Made by a program: the position numbers and the translations under genes. From JAVVEG01 sp041751425 (GTDB taxonomy: Bacteria; Pseudomonadota; Gammaproteobacteria; Pseudomonadales; Pseudohongiellaceae): a DNA stretch of 64,000 nt. The notes beneath the pieces were generated by a model. That model searched no databases, had not been told where the DNA came from, and saw only the letters and a list, made by a program, of their open reading frames with translations. Each line of letters starts with the position of its first letter. Position 1 is the stretch's first letter. Positions 31,825-40,425 of the stretch are shown one piece after another. The stretch covers positions 124,001 to 188,000 of the forward strand of contig JBGSXL010000002.1 of NCBI GenBank assembly GCA_041751425.1, in the 5' to 3' direction.

Positions 31825-33219
31825 TTGTCCAGGAACTCTGCAGATAAAGCGCCAACACTAAGCAGTCTGACTGCCATTTCACCTGTAGACGGAAGATACC
31901 GCAGCAAGGTAGAAGCGCTGAGCGCGTACTTCAGTGAATATGCCCTGATACGTTATCGCGTTATCGTGGAGATTCGCTGGTTGCAAAAACTCGCATCTCA
32001 CCCGCAGATTACCGAAGCGCCAACAATCAGCGCTACCGGCAACGAAGCTCTGGAAACCTTACTCGATAATTTTAACGAAACCGATGCACTGCGCGTAAAG
32101 GAAATTGAAGCTACCACCAATCATGACGTCAAAGCTGTTGAATACTTTATCAAAGAGAAAATTGGTCAACATCCTGACCTGCAAAAGCAATTGGAGTTTG
32201 TACACTTTGCCTGCACTTCCGAAGATATCAACAATCTTTCCTATGCGTTAATGCTGCGTGACGGCCGGGATAGTGTGATGCTGCCACTCATGCAACAAAC
32301 CATTGACACGTTGCAGGAACTTGCGCACAAACATGCAGATCAACCCATGCTGGCACGTACTCATGGTCAGACAGCATCGCCCACAACTATAGGAAAAGAG
32401 TTGGCAAATGTCATCCACAGGCTAAGGCGTCAGCTGACACAATTCACAGACAATAAAATTCTTGGCAAGATGAATGGCGCTGTAGGCAACTACAACGCTC
32501 ACCTCTCCGCTTACCCTGATGTTGACTGGGAGAAGAATGCGGCAGAATTTATCCAGCAACTCGGTCTACAGTGGAATCCGTATACAACGCAGATTGAGCC
32601 GCACGACTATATCGCTGAACTGTTTGCTGCTCTATGCCGATTCAATACCATACTGATTGATCTTGACAGGGATATCTGGGGTTACATTTCGTTAGGCTAT
32701 TTCAGTCAAAAAACAATCGCTGGCGAGGTTGGCTCCTCAACCATGCCGCATAAAGTGAACCCGATAGATTTTGAAAACTCAGAGGGCAACCTCGGAATCG
32801 CAAATGCGGTGATGCAGCATCTCGGAGAGAAACTTCCCATTTCTCGCTGGCAGCGCGATTTGACTGACTCCACCGTGCTGCGCAATATTGGCGTTGGTTT
32901 TGCGCACAGCGTAATCGCCTATCACGCAACTCTTAAGGGCTTAAGTAAGTTAACAGTAAATTCTGCTGCCCTGCTCGCAGATCTGGATCAGAGTTGGGAA
33001 GTGCTCGCGGAGCCTATTCAGACAGTCATGCGTCGCTATGGCGTTGAGAAGCCCTATGAAAAATTGAAAGCACTTACCCGCGGACAAAAAATCACTGCAG
33101 AAGTTTTGATAGAGTTCATAGAAACCCTGGAAATTCCTGAGGAAGGCAAGCAGGCGCTGCGCGAACTGCGACCGGAAAACTACACCGGTAATGCTGCAGC
33201 GCAAGCACGGAAAATATAA
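31825..33219 (+). CDS. purB: Adenylosuccinate lyase
   Basis: The protein has 464 residues if started at TTG 31825, which has AGGA 7 bases upstream; an earlier in-frame TTG at 31798 overlaps hflD and lacks such a site. No ATG exists near the conserved start LSSLTAISPVDGRYRSKVEA, so a TTG start seems required. Signatures: HFACTSEDINNLSYALML, ARTHGQTASPTTIGKELA and GSSTMPHKVNPIDFENSEGN with the catalytic Ser loop. Acts in purine synthesis at two steps, one right after PurC. Confidence 0.96.
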   Translation: MSRNSADKAPTLSSLTAISPVDGRYRSKVEALSAYFSEYALIRYRVIVEIRWLQKLASHPQITEAPTISATGNEALETLLDNFNETDALRVKEIEATTNHDVKAVEYFIKEKIGQHPDLQKQLEFVHFACTSEDINNLSYALMLRDGRDSVMLPLMQQTIDTLQELAHKHADQPMLARTHGQTASPTTIGKELANVIHRLRRQLTQFTDNKILGKMNGAVGNYNAHLSAYPDVDWEKNAAEFIQQLGLQWNPYTTQIEPHDYIAELFAALCRFNTILIDLDRDIWGYISLGYFSQKTIAGEVGSSTMPHKVNPIDFENSEGNLGIANAVMQHLGEKLPISRWQRDLTDSTVLRNIGVGFAHSVIAYHATLKGLSKLTVNSAALLADLDQSWEVLAEPIQTVMRRYGVEKPYEKLKALTRGQKITAEVLIEFIETLEIPEEGKQALRELRPENYTGNAAAQARKI

Positions 33220-33227
33220 GCTCACTT

Positions 33228-34508
33228 ATGTTGTTACCCAACAGCTTCGACAAACACGATTTCCTGCAAAATTATTGGCAGAAAAAGCCCATGCTCATTC
33301 GGGCAGAAAAAAGAGACTTCACAGATCCTGTCAGCCCAGAGGAGCTTGCCGGATTGGCATGCGAAGAATTTATTGAGTCGCGTTTAATAAATTTTTACCC
33401 TACAGAAAAGGCAACTGGTAAAGATACCATCGGGCAAGCAGAAGACTCGGCTAAAACGACTGCCAGTTCGGCACAGTTGCACAAACACAAATGGAAACTG
33501 CGCCACGGCCCATTCAAGGAAAAGGATTTTCTGAAGCTGCCAGACAGAAACTACACACTGCTCGTGCAAGCAGTAGACCAGTGGCACGAGGGTGTACGCG
33601 CCATGCTGGGGGATTTTAATTTTCTGCCAAGCTGGCGTATAGACGACATCATGGTCAGTTACTCTACAGATGGCGGCAATGTAGGCCCACATTTCGACTA
33701 CTACGATGTTTTCCTGATCCAGGGGCTCGGCAAGAAGCGCTGGCAGCTTGGTGGACACGCTGACAGTAACAGTAAACGCCTGCCCAACAAGGATCTCCGA
33801 TTGCTGGCAGATTTTGAGCCGGAGCAAGAATGGTTGCTCGAGCCTGGCGACATACTTTACTTGCCACCCAATGTGGCGCACTACGGTATCGCTATGGGCA
33901 ATAGCCTCACCTACTCCATCGGATTCAGAACCCCTTCACATGCTGAAATTATCGGCGAACTTGGCGATGAGCTCATTGAGCAGCTGCGCGAAGAAGATCG
34001 CTATATTGACACTGACCCGCAAATTCCTGATCGCCACGGTGAAATACCGGACACTGTCATTCAACAACTGCAAAGTTTGTTGCTGCAGCAACTCACACGC
34101 CCAGAGCTGATAGCCAATTGGTTCGGTCGCAGCATGACCAACCCGAAGTATCCTGACATCAGTGTTATCGTGGAAGAAAAACTGACAGCAGAAACATTGC
34201 GGCAAACCATGCAACCGAAAGGCATATCGCATCAGCAACCCGGAAAACAAGTTCGTGGTTTTTTGTTCAAGAATCCTGCAGCCAGATTTGCCTTCCGGGA
34301 AAATAAGGATAAGCTGCAACTGTTCGCTGACGGATGTACCATTGAATGTGCGGCAGACCAACTGTCTCTGGTTCTACTTTTATGTGCCAGTGAGGAACTT
34401 CCCGACACGTTGCTTGATCTGCTACCCACAGATGAAGTTTCAGCATTCAATTTGCTGGCTCAACTTTATAATCAAGGCAGTCTGTTATTGGATTACCGTA
34501 AACCATGA
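33228..34508 (+). CDS. roxA: 50S ribosomal protein L16 arginine hydroxylase (RoxA/YcfD type)
   Basis: The protein has 426 residues, a JmjC-type 2-oxoglutarate and Fe(II) oxygenase. Iron ligands are H and D in GPHFDYYDVFLIQGLGKKRW and the later H in YLPPNVAHYGIAMGN. The start NSFDKHDFLQNYWQKKPMLI is typical of YcfD. About 30 extra residues (near 65-95, rich in Lys, Ala and Thr) make it longer than the ~373 of E. coli. The dimer and winged-helix parts follow. The overlapping next gene (ATGA) suggests an operon. Confidence 0.93.
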   Translation: MLLPNSFDKHDFLQNYWQKKPMLIRAEKRDFTDPVSPEELAGLACEEFIESRLINFYPTEKATGKDTIGQAEDSAKTTASSAQLHKHKWKLRHGPFKEKDFLKLPDRNYTLLVQAVDQWHEGVRAMLGDFNFLPSWRIDDIMVSYSTDGGNVGPHFDYYDVFLIQGLGKKRWQLGGHADSNSKRLPNKDLRLLADFEPEQEWLLEPGDILYLPPNVAHYGIAMGNSLTYSIGFRTPSHAEIIGELGDELIEQLREEDRYIDTDPQIPDRHGEIPDTVIQQLQSLLLQQLTRPELIANWFGRSMTNPKYPDISVIVEEKLTAETLRQTMQPKGISHQQPGKQVRGFLFKNPAARFAFRENKDKLQLFADGCTIECAADQLSLVLLLCASEELPDTLLDLLPTDEVSAFNLLAQLYNQGSLLLDYRKP

Positions 34509-35314
34509 AGAAAATCAGGCGGTCGCTTTCCAAAATCCCGTTCTTACAGTCGCTAAAGTCCAAACTGCGCTTTTTTCTTATGCTTGGAATGGTTTTGCCC
34601 ACTCATGCGCTAGCACAAACGTCAGAGCCAACTGTTAACGATCAGGCAGCAGTCATCGAAATAATCCGTCTACAGCATCGTGATGCCAGCAGTATCCGTC
34701 AGGCAATCACTCCGCATATTGATTCTCGCGGCACCATTAACCAAATGGATAACAACTTGATAGTTGCCACATCCCGCGGCAACCTGCGCGACCTGCGAGC
34801 ATTGGTTGCGCAGTTGGACACACCTTTACGATCACTGCGTGTTAGTCTGGATTTCGACTATCGCACGCCTTCCGCTGACAACGTCCTTAGCACCGATGCC
34901 AGTGACCGTGGCAACGCGGTTCGAACGGTGCAAATGCAGGAGGGTGAAGCAGCCGTCGTCACCGAACAGATCAACAGCGAAGACATTATTGGTTTGGGGA
35001 GCGGCACAGCAGCCGTTTTGCTTGGAGAAAATACCCGCTCAGAATCCTCTTTCAGAGTTCGCGCTGAAATACGCGGGCAACAGATATTGCTGCAATTGCA
35101 CGCTCTGACACAGGATAGCGTTGATGGCGCATCTAACGATTCTCAGAGCGTAGGCACCACCCTTACATTGACCCCGGGACAGTGGTTCATCATTAACCCA
35201 ACCGAAGTACTGTTCAGCGACTCGGGCAGTAACTCCAGCGAGATTCTCTCCACCAGTCCGGAAAGCGAAGCCGGGTTGCGGCAGTTGGCGGTGCTTGCGG
35301 AAATACTGCCCTGA
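34505..35314 (+). CDS. Exported protein with one secretin-N-like (NolW) module
   Basis: The protein has 269 residues with an N-terminal signal peptide: a basic start, then FFLMLGMVLPTHALAQ with cleavage expected after ALA. Residues ~50-115 look like a secretin N-domain (VIEIIRLQHRDASSIRQAIT, then NNLIVATSRGNLRDLRALVA and QLDTPLRSLRVSLDF), as in PilQ/GspD-type proteins. No secretin pore domain follows; the rest is acidic and Ser-rich beta structure. Overlaps roxA and pabB by 4 and 1 bases. I do not know its function; it may bind peptidoglycan or a pilus part. Confidence 0.7.
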   Translation: MKKIRRSLSKIPFLQSLKSKLRFFLMLGMVLPTHALAQTSEPTVNDQAAVIEIIRLQHRDASSIRQAITPHIDSRGTINQMDNNLIVATSRGNLRDLRALVAQLDTPLRSLRVSLDFDYRTPSADNVLSTDASDRGNAVRTVQMQEGEAAVVTEQINSEDIIGLGSGTAAVLLGENTRSESSFRVRAEIRGQQILLQLHALTQDSVDGASNDSQSVGTTLTLTPGQWFIINPTEVLFSDSGSNSSEILSTSPESEAGLRQLAVLAEILP

Positions 35315-36810
35315 TGCCCGTGAAGCTTAAACCTGTGTTTCAGGAACTGACCTACTACCCTGACAGCGCTGCGCTGATGTTGCGCCTCAGCGAGCTGCCC
35401 TGCTCCGTTTTTCTGGATAGCAGCAACAACGAAGACCGCGGCGCCCGCTATGACATCCTTACTGCAGCACCTACAGCGTCTATTTATCTGCAGAAAGGAC
35501 AGGTGTTGCGGATATCCCACTATGCTGATGACCCAGCCACTGAAGTGCTGCAAGAAGATATTTTCACTGCTGTGAAATCAACTTTGGCACTTTACCAATC
35601 AAACAGCTTGCAGACGGTTGGGGATAAGAGTAGCGCTGAGCATGCAGATTTCGACAATAAATTGTCCGCTATGCCTTTTACAGGCGGAGCCGCGGGTTAT
35701 TTTGGCTACCACAGCGGTGATTTATACAAAAGTGGTGATCCTTACAAGGGAGCGGATGTGTGCGTAAGTGGCAAGACATTCGAGTCTGATGAGTCTGGTA
35801 AACTGCCAACAGCCCACATCGGCATATATCACTGGGCAATCGTAGTCGATCACCAACTGCAAAAAACACACTTCTTCGTCTTGACCGATTGCCCATTGCC
35901 CGTGCGGGAGCAAGTCAATGCCTTAATGTCGTCAGATCGCAAACTCGCCACACCACCAGCGTTCATGCTGACCGAACCGTTTACATCGAATATGTCTCCT
36001 GCAGTTTATAAGCCTCTGTTCGAGCGTTTGAAAAAGTATATTGAGGCGGGCGATTGTTATCAGGCCAATCTGGCACAACGTTTCCATTCACGTTACCTGG
36101 GCACCCCGCTACTGGCGTATCTGCAACTACGTGAGCGCAGCAAGAGCCCGTTTTCCGCCTACCTGGGCATGCAGGACAATGCAATCCTGTCGTTATCTCC
36201 GGAGCGTTTTCTGCAAACCCGACAGAGGAAAGTACTCACTCAGCCTATAAAGGGCACCCGTCGGCGTGGCACAAACCCGGCACAGGACGAAGCACTGAAA
36301 AACGCACTCTGTAACAGCGAGAAAGATCGGGCAGAAAACCTGATGATTGTGGATCTGCTGCGCAATGATTTAGGCAGTATCTGCAAAACGGGTACGGTAA
36401 AAACTGAGAAATTATTCGAACTGCAGAGCTTCAACAGCGTACATCACCTGGTCAGCACCATCAGCGGCGAGTTGCCAGAAGACAAAAGCCCATTGGACCT
36501 GTTGCGCAACTGCTTTCCCGGAGGCTCAATCACAGGAGCACCCAAGATCAGAGCCATGCAGATTATCGCTGAACTGGAACCGGACCCACGCCAGATCTAC
36601 TGTGGCGCAATAGGCTACATCGGTTTTGACGGTCAGATGGATACCAATATCACCATCCGCACATTGCTTTGTGAGCAGGGCAAAATTTATTGCTGGGGTG
36701 GTGGTGGCATCGTGGCAGATTCAGTCTGTGAGCAGGAGTATCAGGAGGGACATGACAAAGTCACGTTACTACTGTGCACACTTCAAGACATGAATAAATC
36801 TAATCAATGA
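35314..36810 (+). CDS. pabB: Aminodeoxychorismate synthase component I
   Basis: The protein has 498 residues of the chorismate-binding family. Signatures are IEAGDCYQANLAQRFHSRYL, LTQPIKGTRRRGTNPAQDEA, ENLMIVDLLRNDLGSICKTG and GGSITGAPKIRAMQIIAELE. The -IKGTRRRG- and SITGAPK segments are those of PabB rather than TrpE. With a PabA glutaminase (not in the window) it makes aminodeoxychorismate for folate. The ATG shares one base with the stop of the upstream gene. Confidence 0.93.
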   Translation: MPVKLKPVFQELTYYPDSAALMLRLSELPCSVFLDSSNNEDRGARYDILTAAPTASIYLQKGQVLRISHYADDPATEVLQEDIFTAVKSTLALYQSNSLQTVGDKSSAEHADFDNKLSAMPFTGGAAGYFGYHSGDLYKSGDPYKGADVCVSGKTFESDESGKLPTAHIGIYHWAIVVDHQLQKTHFFVLTDCPLPVREQVNALMSSDRKLATPPAFMLTEPFTSNMSPAVYKPLFERLKKYIEAGDCYQANLAQRFHSRYLGTPLLAYLQLRERSKSPFSAYLGMQDNAILSLSPERFLQTRQRKVLTQPIKGTRRRGTNPAQDEALKNALCNSEKDRAENLMIVDLLRNDLGSICKTGTVKTEKLFELQSFNSVHHLVSTISGELPEDKSPLDLLRNCFPGGSITGAPKIRAMQIIAELEPDPRQIYCGAIGYIGFDGQMDTNITIRTLLCEQGKIYCWGGGGIVADSVCEQEYQEGHDKVTLLLCTLQDMNKSNQ

Positions 36811-36840
36811 CATTAGCTTTCAATACTAATTCATTGATTA
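36801..36840. terminator. Long AT-rich hairpin spanning pabB and thrH ends
   Basis: TAATCAATGA (36801-36810) and TCATTGATTA (36831-36840) form a perfect 10-bp stem; inside it ATTAG (36812-36816) pairs with CTAAT (36826-36830). The pabB stop is in the left arm and the thrH stop in the right arm. It could end both transcripts, although it lacks the usual GC stem. Confidence 0.6.
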
Positions 36841-37455
36841 AAGGCTTAATTCTCTATTGCTGGCTTTAATAAACTCCTGCTTCAAATCAGCGTATTCATG
36901 CACTGCCGGAAACTGTGGGAACTCTTTGATCACATTTGCAGGAGCCTTGAACAGAATGCCTGCATCAGCCTCAGAAAGCATAGTTGTATCGTTGTAGGAG
37001 TCCCCGGCTGCGATTACGCGGAAATTCAATCCGTGAAAAGCTTTGACGCACTGGCGCTTGGGGTCTTTCTGGCGCAAAGTGTAGTCGACAATCCGTCCGG
37101 TCGCATCGGCCACCAGGCGATGACAAAACAGTGTCGGAAACCCCAGTTGCCGCATCAAGGGTTGCGAGAATTCATAGAAAGTGTCGGACAGTATGACCAC
37201 CTGAAAGCGCTCACGCAGCCAATCGATAAACTCCCTGGCTCCGGGCATTGGCGCCATAGTGCTTATTACTGCTTGAATATCATTCAAGCCCAGCCCATGT
37301 TCACCCAGTATGCGCAGGCGCTGCTTCATCAGCACATCATAATCCGGGATATCTCTGGTCGTGGCACGCAGCTCGGCGATTCCCGTGCGCTCCGCAAAAT
37401 CTATCCAGATTTCAGGGACCAGTACACCTTCCAGATCCAGACATGCTACTTCCAA
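36838..37455 (-). CDS. thrH: Phosphoserine/homoserine phosphotransferase ThrH
   Basis: The protein has 205 residues. EVACLDLEGVLVPEIW is the HAD motif I of ThrH, with DLEG in place of the usual DxDGT. The later RFQVVILSDTFYEFSQPLMR and VIAAGDSYNDTTMLSEADAG are motifs II/III. In Pseudomonas ThrH can dephosphorylate phosphoserine and transfer the phosphate to homoserine. The N-terminus EVACLDLEGVLVPEI is essentially that of Pseudomonas ThrH. Confidence 0.94.
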   Translation of the reverse strand: MEVACLDLEGVLVPEIWIDFAERTGIAELRATTRDIPDYDVLMKQRLRILGEHGLGLNDIQAVISTMAPMPGAREFIDWLRERFQVVILSDTFYEFSQPLMRQLGFPTLFCHRLVADATGRIVDYTLRQKDPKRQCVKAFHGLNFRVIAAGDSYNDTTMLSEADAGILFKAPANVIKEFPQFPAVHEYADLKQEFIKASNRELSL

Positions 37456-37685
37456 AACACTTCCCCTTTTACTTGTTTATGGTCCGCTGCATTCGACCAG
37501 CAGCTGGTATTTTTGAGCGGCTAAATTTAACAGATATCCCAATCATTGCCCAGTCAGCGAGTGCTATTGTACCGCTCTACCAACACTTTACCAAAAACGA
37601 CAAATACGCCAGAATGGCGCTCATATAAACGGAACTCGCGACGGCAATACGTAGCGTTTCACGTGGAAGATTATAGAGAATTTAC

Positions 37686-38423
37686 ATGATAAATGAATCT
37701 AATATCATTGATTTTAATGATAATAATATAAATGTTGCTCCTAAAGAAATCCTGAAGAAAATTCTGGAAGCAGTGCCTGACGCCGCAGTTTCGTTTAGCG
37801 GCGCAGAAGATATCGCGTTGGTTGTCATGGCCTGGAAAATAAAAAAAGACGTTGCCATTTTCTGTCTGGATACCGGCCGCCTGCACCCTGAAACCTATCA
37901 GTTTCTCGACAAGGTAAAAAAACAGTATCAATTGAATCTGGAGTTCATGCTCCCCGATACAGAAGCTCTGCAGGCGCTGGTCAGCAAGAAAGGCTTGTTC
38001 AGCTTTTACGAAGATGGTCATGAAGAGTGCTGCAGCATCAGAAAAATTGAACCATTGCGCAGGAAGCTGGCGACCGTGGATGCATGGATCACAGGACAAA
38101 GGCGCGACCAGAGCCCTACCCGTGCTGCTGTGCCTATTGCACAGATAGACAACACGTTCTCAGCGCCTGGAAAAACCCTGCTGAAATTCAATCCTCTGGC
38201 CAATTGGACATCGCGGGAGGTTTGGGAATATATCCGTTTGTTCGATTTACCTTATAACAGCCTGCATGACCGTGGCTTCATCAGCATTGGTTGCGAACCC
38301 TGCACTCGCAGCGTTGGACCTAATCAGCATGAGCGCGAAGGACGCTGGTGGTGGGAGGAAGCGACGCAGAAGGAGTGCGGTCTGCACAAGAGCAACAATA
38401 GCGATATTATCGGCCGCGGTTAA
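37686..38423 (+). CDS. cysH: Iron-sulfur adenylylsulfate (APS/PAPS) reductase
   Basis: The protein has 245 residues. The core has AAVSFSGAEDIALVVMAWKI (PP-loop), FCLDTGRLHPETYQFLDKVK, and two cysteine pairs, GHEECCSIRKIEPLRRKL and FISIGCEPCTRSVGP, which bind a [4Fe-4S] cluster. That CC...C-x-x-C set marks the assimilatory APS-type reductase of Pseudomonas and plants rather than the E. coli PAPS type. It reduces sulfate to sulfite. The convergent neighbour cysB controls this pathway and their ends overlap by 4 bases. Confidence 0.95.
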   Translation: MINESNIIDFNDNNINVAPKEILKKILEAVPDAAVSFSGAEDIALVVMAWKIKKDVAIFCLDTGRLHPETYQFLDKVKKQYQLNLEFMLPDTEALQALVSKKGLFSFYEDGHEECCSIRKIEPLRRKLATVDAWITGQRRDQSPTRAAVPIAQIDNTFSAPGKTLLKFNPLANWTSREVWEYIRLFDLPYNSLHDRGFISIGCEPCTRSVGPNQHEREGRWWWEEATQKECGLHKSNNSDIIGRG

Positions 38424-39394
38424 AAAACCGGCACTTCTATTCCCGCAAACAACGCATCAACTTCAGACTGATTTGCTGCAGACTGTGCCTGCTCCAGCAG
38501 ATGTCGCTGCAAGTGCGGCGCGAACATCGCAATGAACTCGTAAATATAGCCGCGCAGTACAGCATGTCGCTGAAATCCTATTTTAGTGACGCTGTAATCA
38601 AACAGGTGGCTGGCATCCAAAGCAACCAGGTCGCTGTCTTTCTCCAAGTCATAGGCCATGCTGGCAACGATGCCAACGCCTATGCCCAGGCGCACGTAAG
38701 TCTTGATGACATCCGCATCTGCTGCAGTAAACACGACGTGCGGCTCAAGCTCTTGCGCTTGAAACGCCTCATCCAACCTTGAGCGCCCGGTAAAACCGAA
38801 GACATAAGTGACTAACGGATACTGAGCTACTGCCTCCAAAGTCAATTTTTCCACACTGACCAGCGGATGATCGGACTTAACCAGAATAACGCGATTCCAG
38901 CGATAACACGGAACCATGATCAAATCGGTGAATAATTCCATCGCTTCGGTAGCAATCGCCAGATCTGCTGTGCCTTCTGCTGCGAGTTTGGCGATCTGCA
39001 TCGGTGTGCCCTGATGCATATGCAGGGAAACTTCCGGATACTTCTTAATAAACCTGCTGATGACGGGTGGTAGTACATACCGGCTCTGCGTGTGGGTGGT
39101 TGCCAGAGCCAGGCTGCCTTTGGTTTGCGCGGTAAACTCCTTGGCAACTACGCGGATATTTTCAGTTTTTCGCAAAATTTCCGCAGCTATTGCTACGATC
39201 TGCTCGCCAGCCGGTGTCAAACCGGTCAAGTGCTTGCCATTGCGAATAAAAATATCCAGATTAAGTTCCTGTTCAAGCAGTAGGATCTGCTTGCTCACGC
39301 CAGGTTGCGACGTGTGCATGGTTTGCGCTGCTGCAGAAACATTCATACCCTGCCTGGCCACCTCCCAGATGTAGCGCAATTGCTGCAATTTCAT
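38420..39394 (-). CDS. cysB: LysR-type regulator CysB
   Basis: The protein has 324 residues. KLQQLRYIWEVARQGMNVSA then SAAAQTMHTSQPGVSKQI is the CysB helix-turn-helix. The effector domain includes ATTHTQSRYVLPPVISRFIK and GVGIVASMAYDLEKDSDLVA. Activates cys genes with N-acetylserine or sulfur signals. The C-terminus ends VDALFAGIEVPVF. Convergent with cysH, and the 5'-nucleotidase gene lies upstream. Confidence 0.96.
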   Translation of the reverse strand: MKLQQLRYIWEVARQGMNVSAAAQTMHTSQPGVSKQILLLEQELNLDIFIRNGKHLTGLTPAGEQIVAIAAEILRKTENIRVVAKEFTAQTKGSLALATTHTQSRYVLPPVISRFIKKYPEVSLHMHQGTPMQIAKLAAEGTADLAIATEAMELFTDLIMVPCYRWNRVILVKSDHPLVSVEKLTLEAVAQYPLVTYVFGFTGRSRLDEAFQAQELEPHVVFTAADADVIKTYVRLGIGVGIVASMAYDLEKDSDLVALDASHLFDYSVTKIGFQRHAVLRGYIYEFIAMFAPHLQRHLLEQAQSAANQSEVDALFAGIEVPVF

Positions 39395-39397
39395 GTT

Positions 39398-40333
39398 TTA
39401 TTTATCCGCAGTTTGAGGCAGATTGGCGACACCATGTGGCACATGTCCGGTAGCAACATGACCTCTGGCCGATTCGCAATGGCCCTGCTGATCATCGAAG
39501 AAAACATCTGCATCAAACGCTTTGAGGAAAGCCCCCTTATCCATGCCCCCCAAAAATAGCGATTCATCGATGCGAATATTCCAGGCGCGCAGTGTCCGCA
39601 CCACTCTCTCATGTGCCGGTGCTGAACGCGCCGTCACCAGGCAAGTACGCAGAGGCGATTCGCCAGCGGGAAACTCAGTCTGCAACTGCTGCAATGCAGC
39701 CAGGAACGGCTTGAAAGGTCCACCCGACAACGGCTGGTTAGCCGCCATTTTCTCGCTTTTCGCAAAAGCTTCCAGCCCATCAGCCTTATAAATTTTCTCT
39801 GCCTCATCAGAAAACAACACCGCATCACCGTCAAAAGCGAATTTGAGCTGACCTGTCTTCACGTTGCTTGTATTAGAAGGCAGGATGGTTGCAGCTGCGA
39901 TACCCAACTCCAGCGCATGGCGCACATCCGCGCCATCCGTTGACAAGAATAAATGGCTGTTGAATGCTGATATATAACGCCAGGGGCTATCGCCACCGCA
40001 GAACGCTGCGCGGCTGATCGATAAATCGTAATGTTCAATGGAATTAAAAATACGCAGCCCCGTATCTGCACTGTTGCGCGAGAGCAGAATTACCTCAACC
40101 CGCTGCGTGGCCAGGATTTCATTCAGGCCCAGTAACTTCTTTACCAGGCTGAACGCATCTCCACGTGCCAGCGGTTCATCCTCGTGGGCAATCTGATATT
40201 GTTGGTACGCTTCCAACCCCTGCTCTTCATACACGCGATGACTTTCATCGAGATTAAAAAGTGCACGTGAAGAAATGGCGATAACCAATTTCTGGTTTGC
40301 CCCGGGTTGTGGCTGGTCTGGTTGTCCTGACAT
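39398..40333 (-). CDS. Cytosolic 5'-nucleotidase family protein
   Basis: The protein has 311 residues from ATG 40333 (MSGQPDQPQPGANQK), preceded by AAGGAG about 11 bases upstream; 26 extra codons are open before it but do not fit the family. VIAISSRALFNLDESHRVYE, VEVILLSRNSADTGLRIFNS, FAFDGDAVLFSDEAEKIYK (HAD motif) and a DVFFDDQQGH segment match bacterial members of the 5'-nucleotidase family. Removes phosphate from nucleoside monophosphates. Substrate choice is unknown. Confidence 0.9.
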   Translation of the reverse strand: MSGQPDQPQPGANQKLVIAISSRALFNLDESHRVYEEQGLEAYQQYQIAHEDEPLARGDAFSLVKKLLGLNEILATQRVEVILLSRNSADTGLRIFNSIEHYDLSISRAAFCGGDSPWRYISAFNSHLFLSTDGADVRHALELGIAAATILPSNTSNVKTGQLKFAFDGDAVLFSDEAEKIYKADGLEAFAKSEKMAANQPLSGGPFKPFLAALQQLQTEFPAGESPLRTCLVTARSAPAHERVVRTLRAWNIRIDESLFLGGMDKGAFLKAFDADVFFDDQQGHCESARGHVATGHVPHGVANLPQTADK

Positions 40334-40425
40334 ATAAAATTTGTCTCCTTTATGCCAATGCATTATATGACACTTTAGATGATATAGTGCGGCCGAGATA
40401 GCTCGGTTCAACCCGTTCGTGCAGG

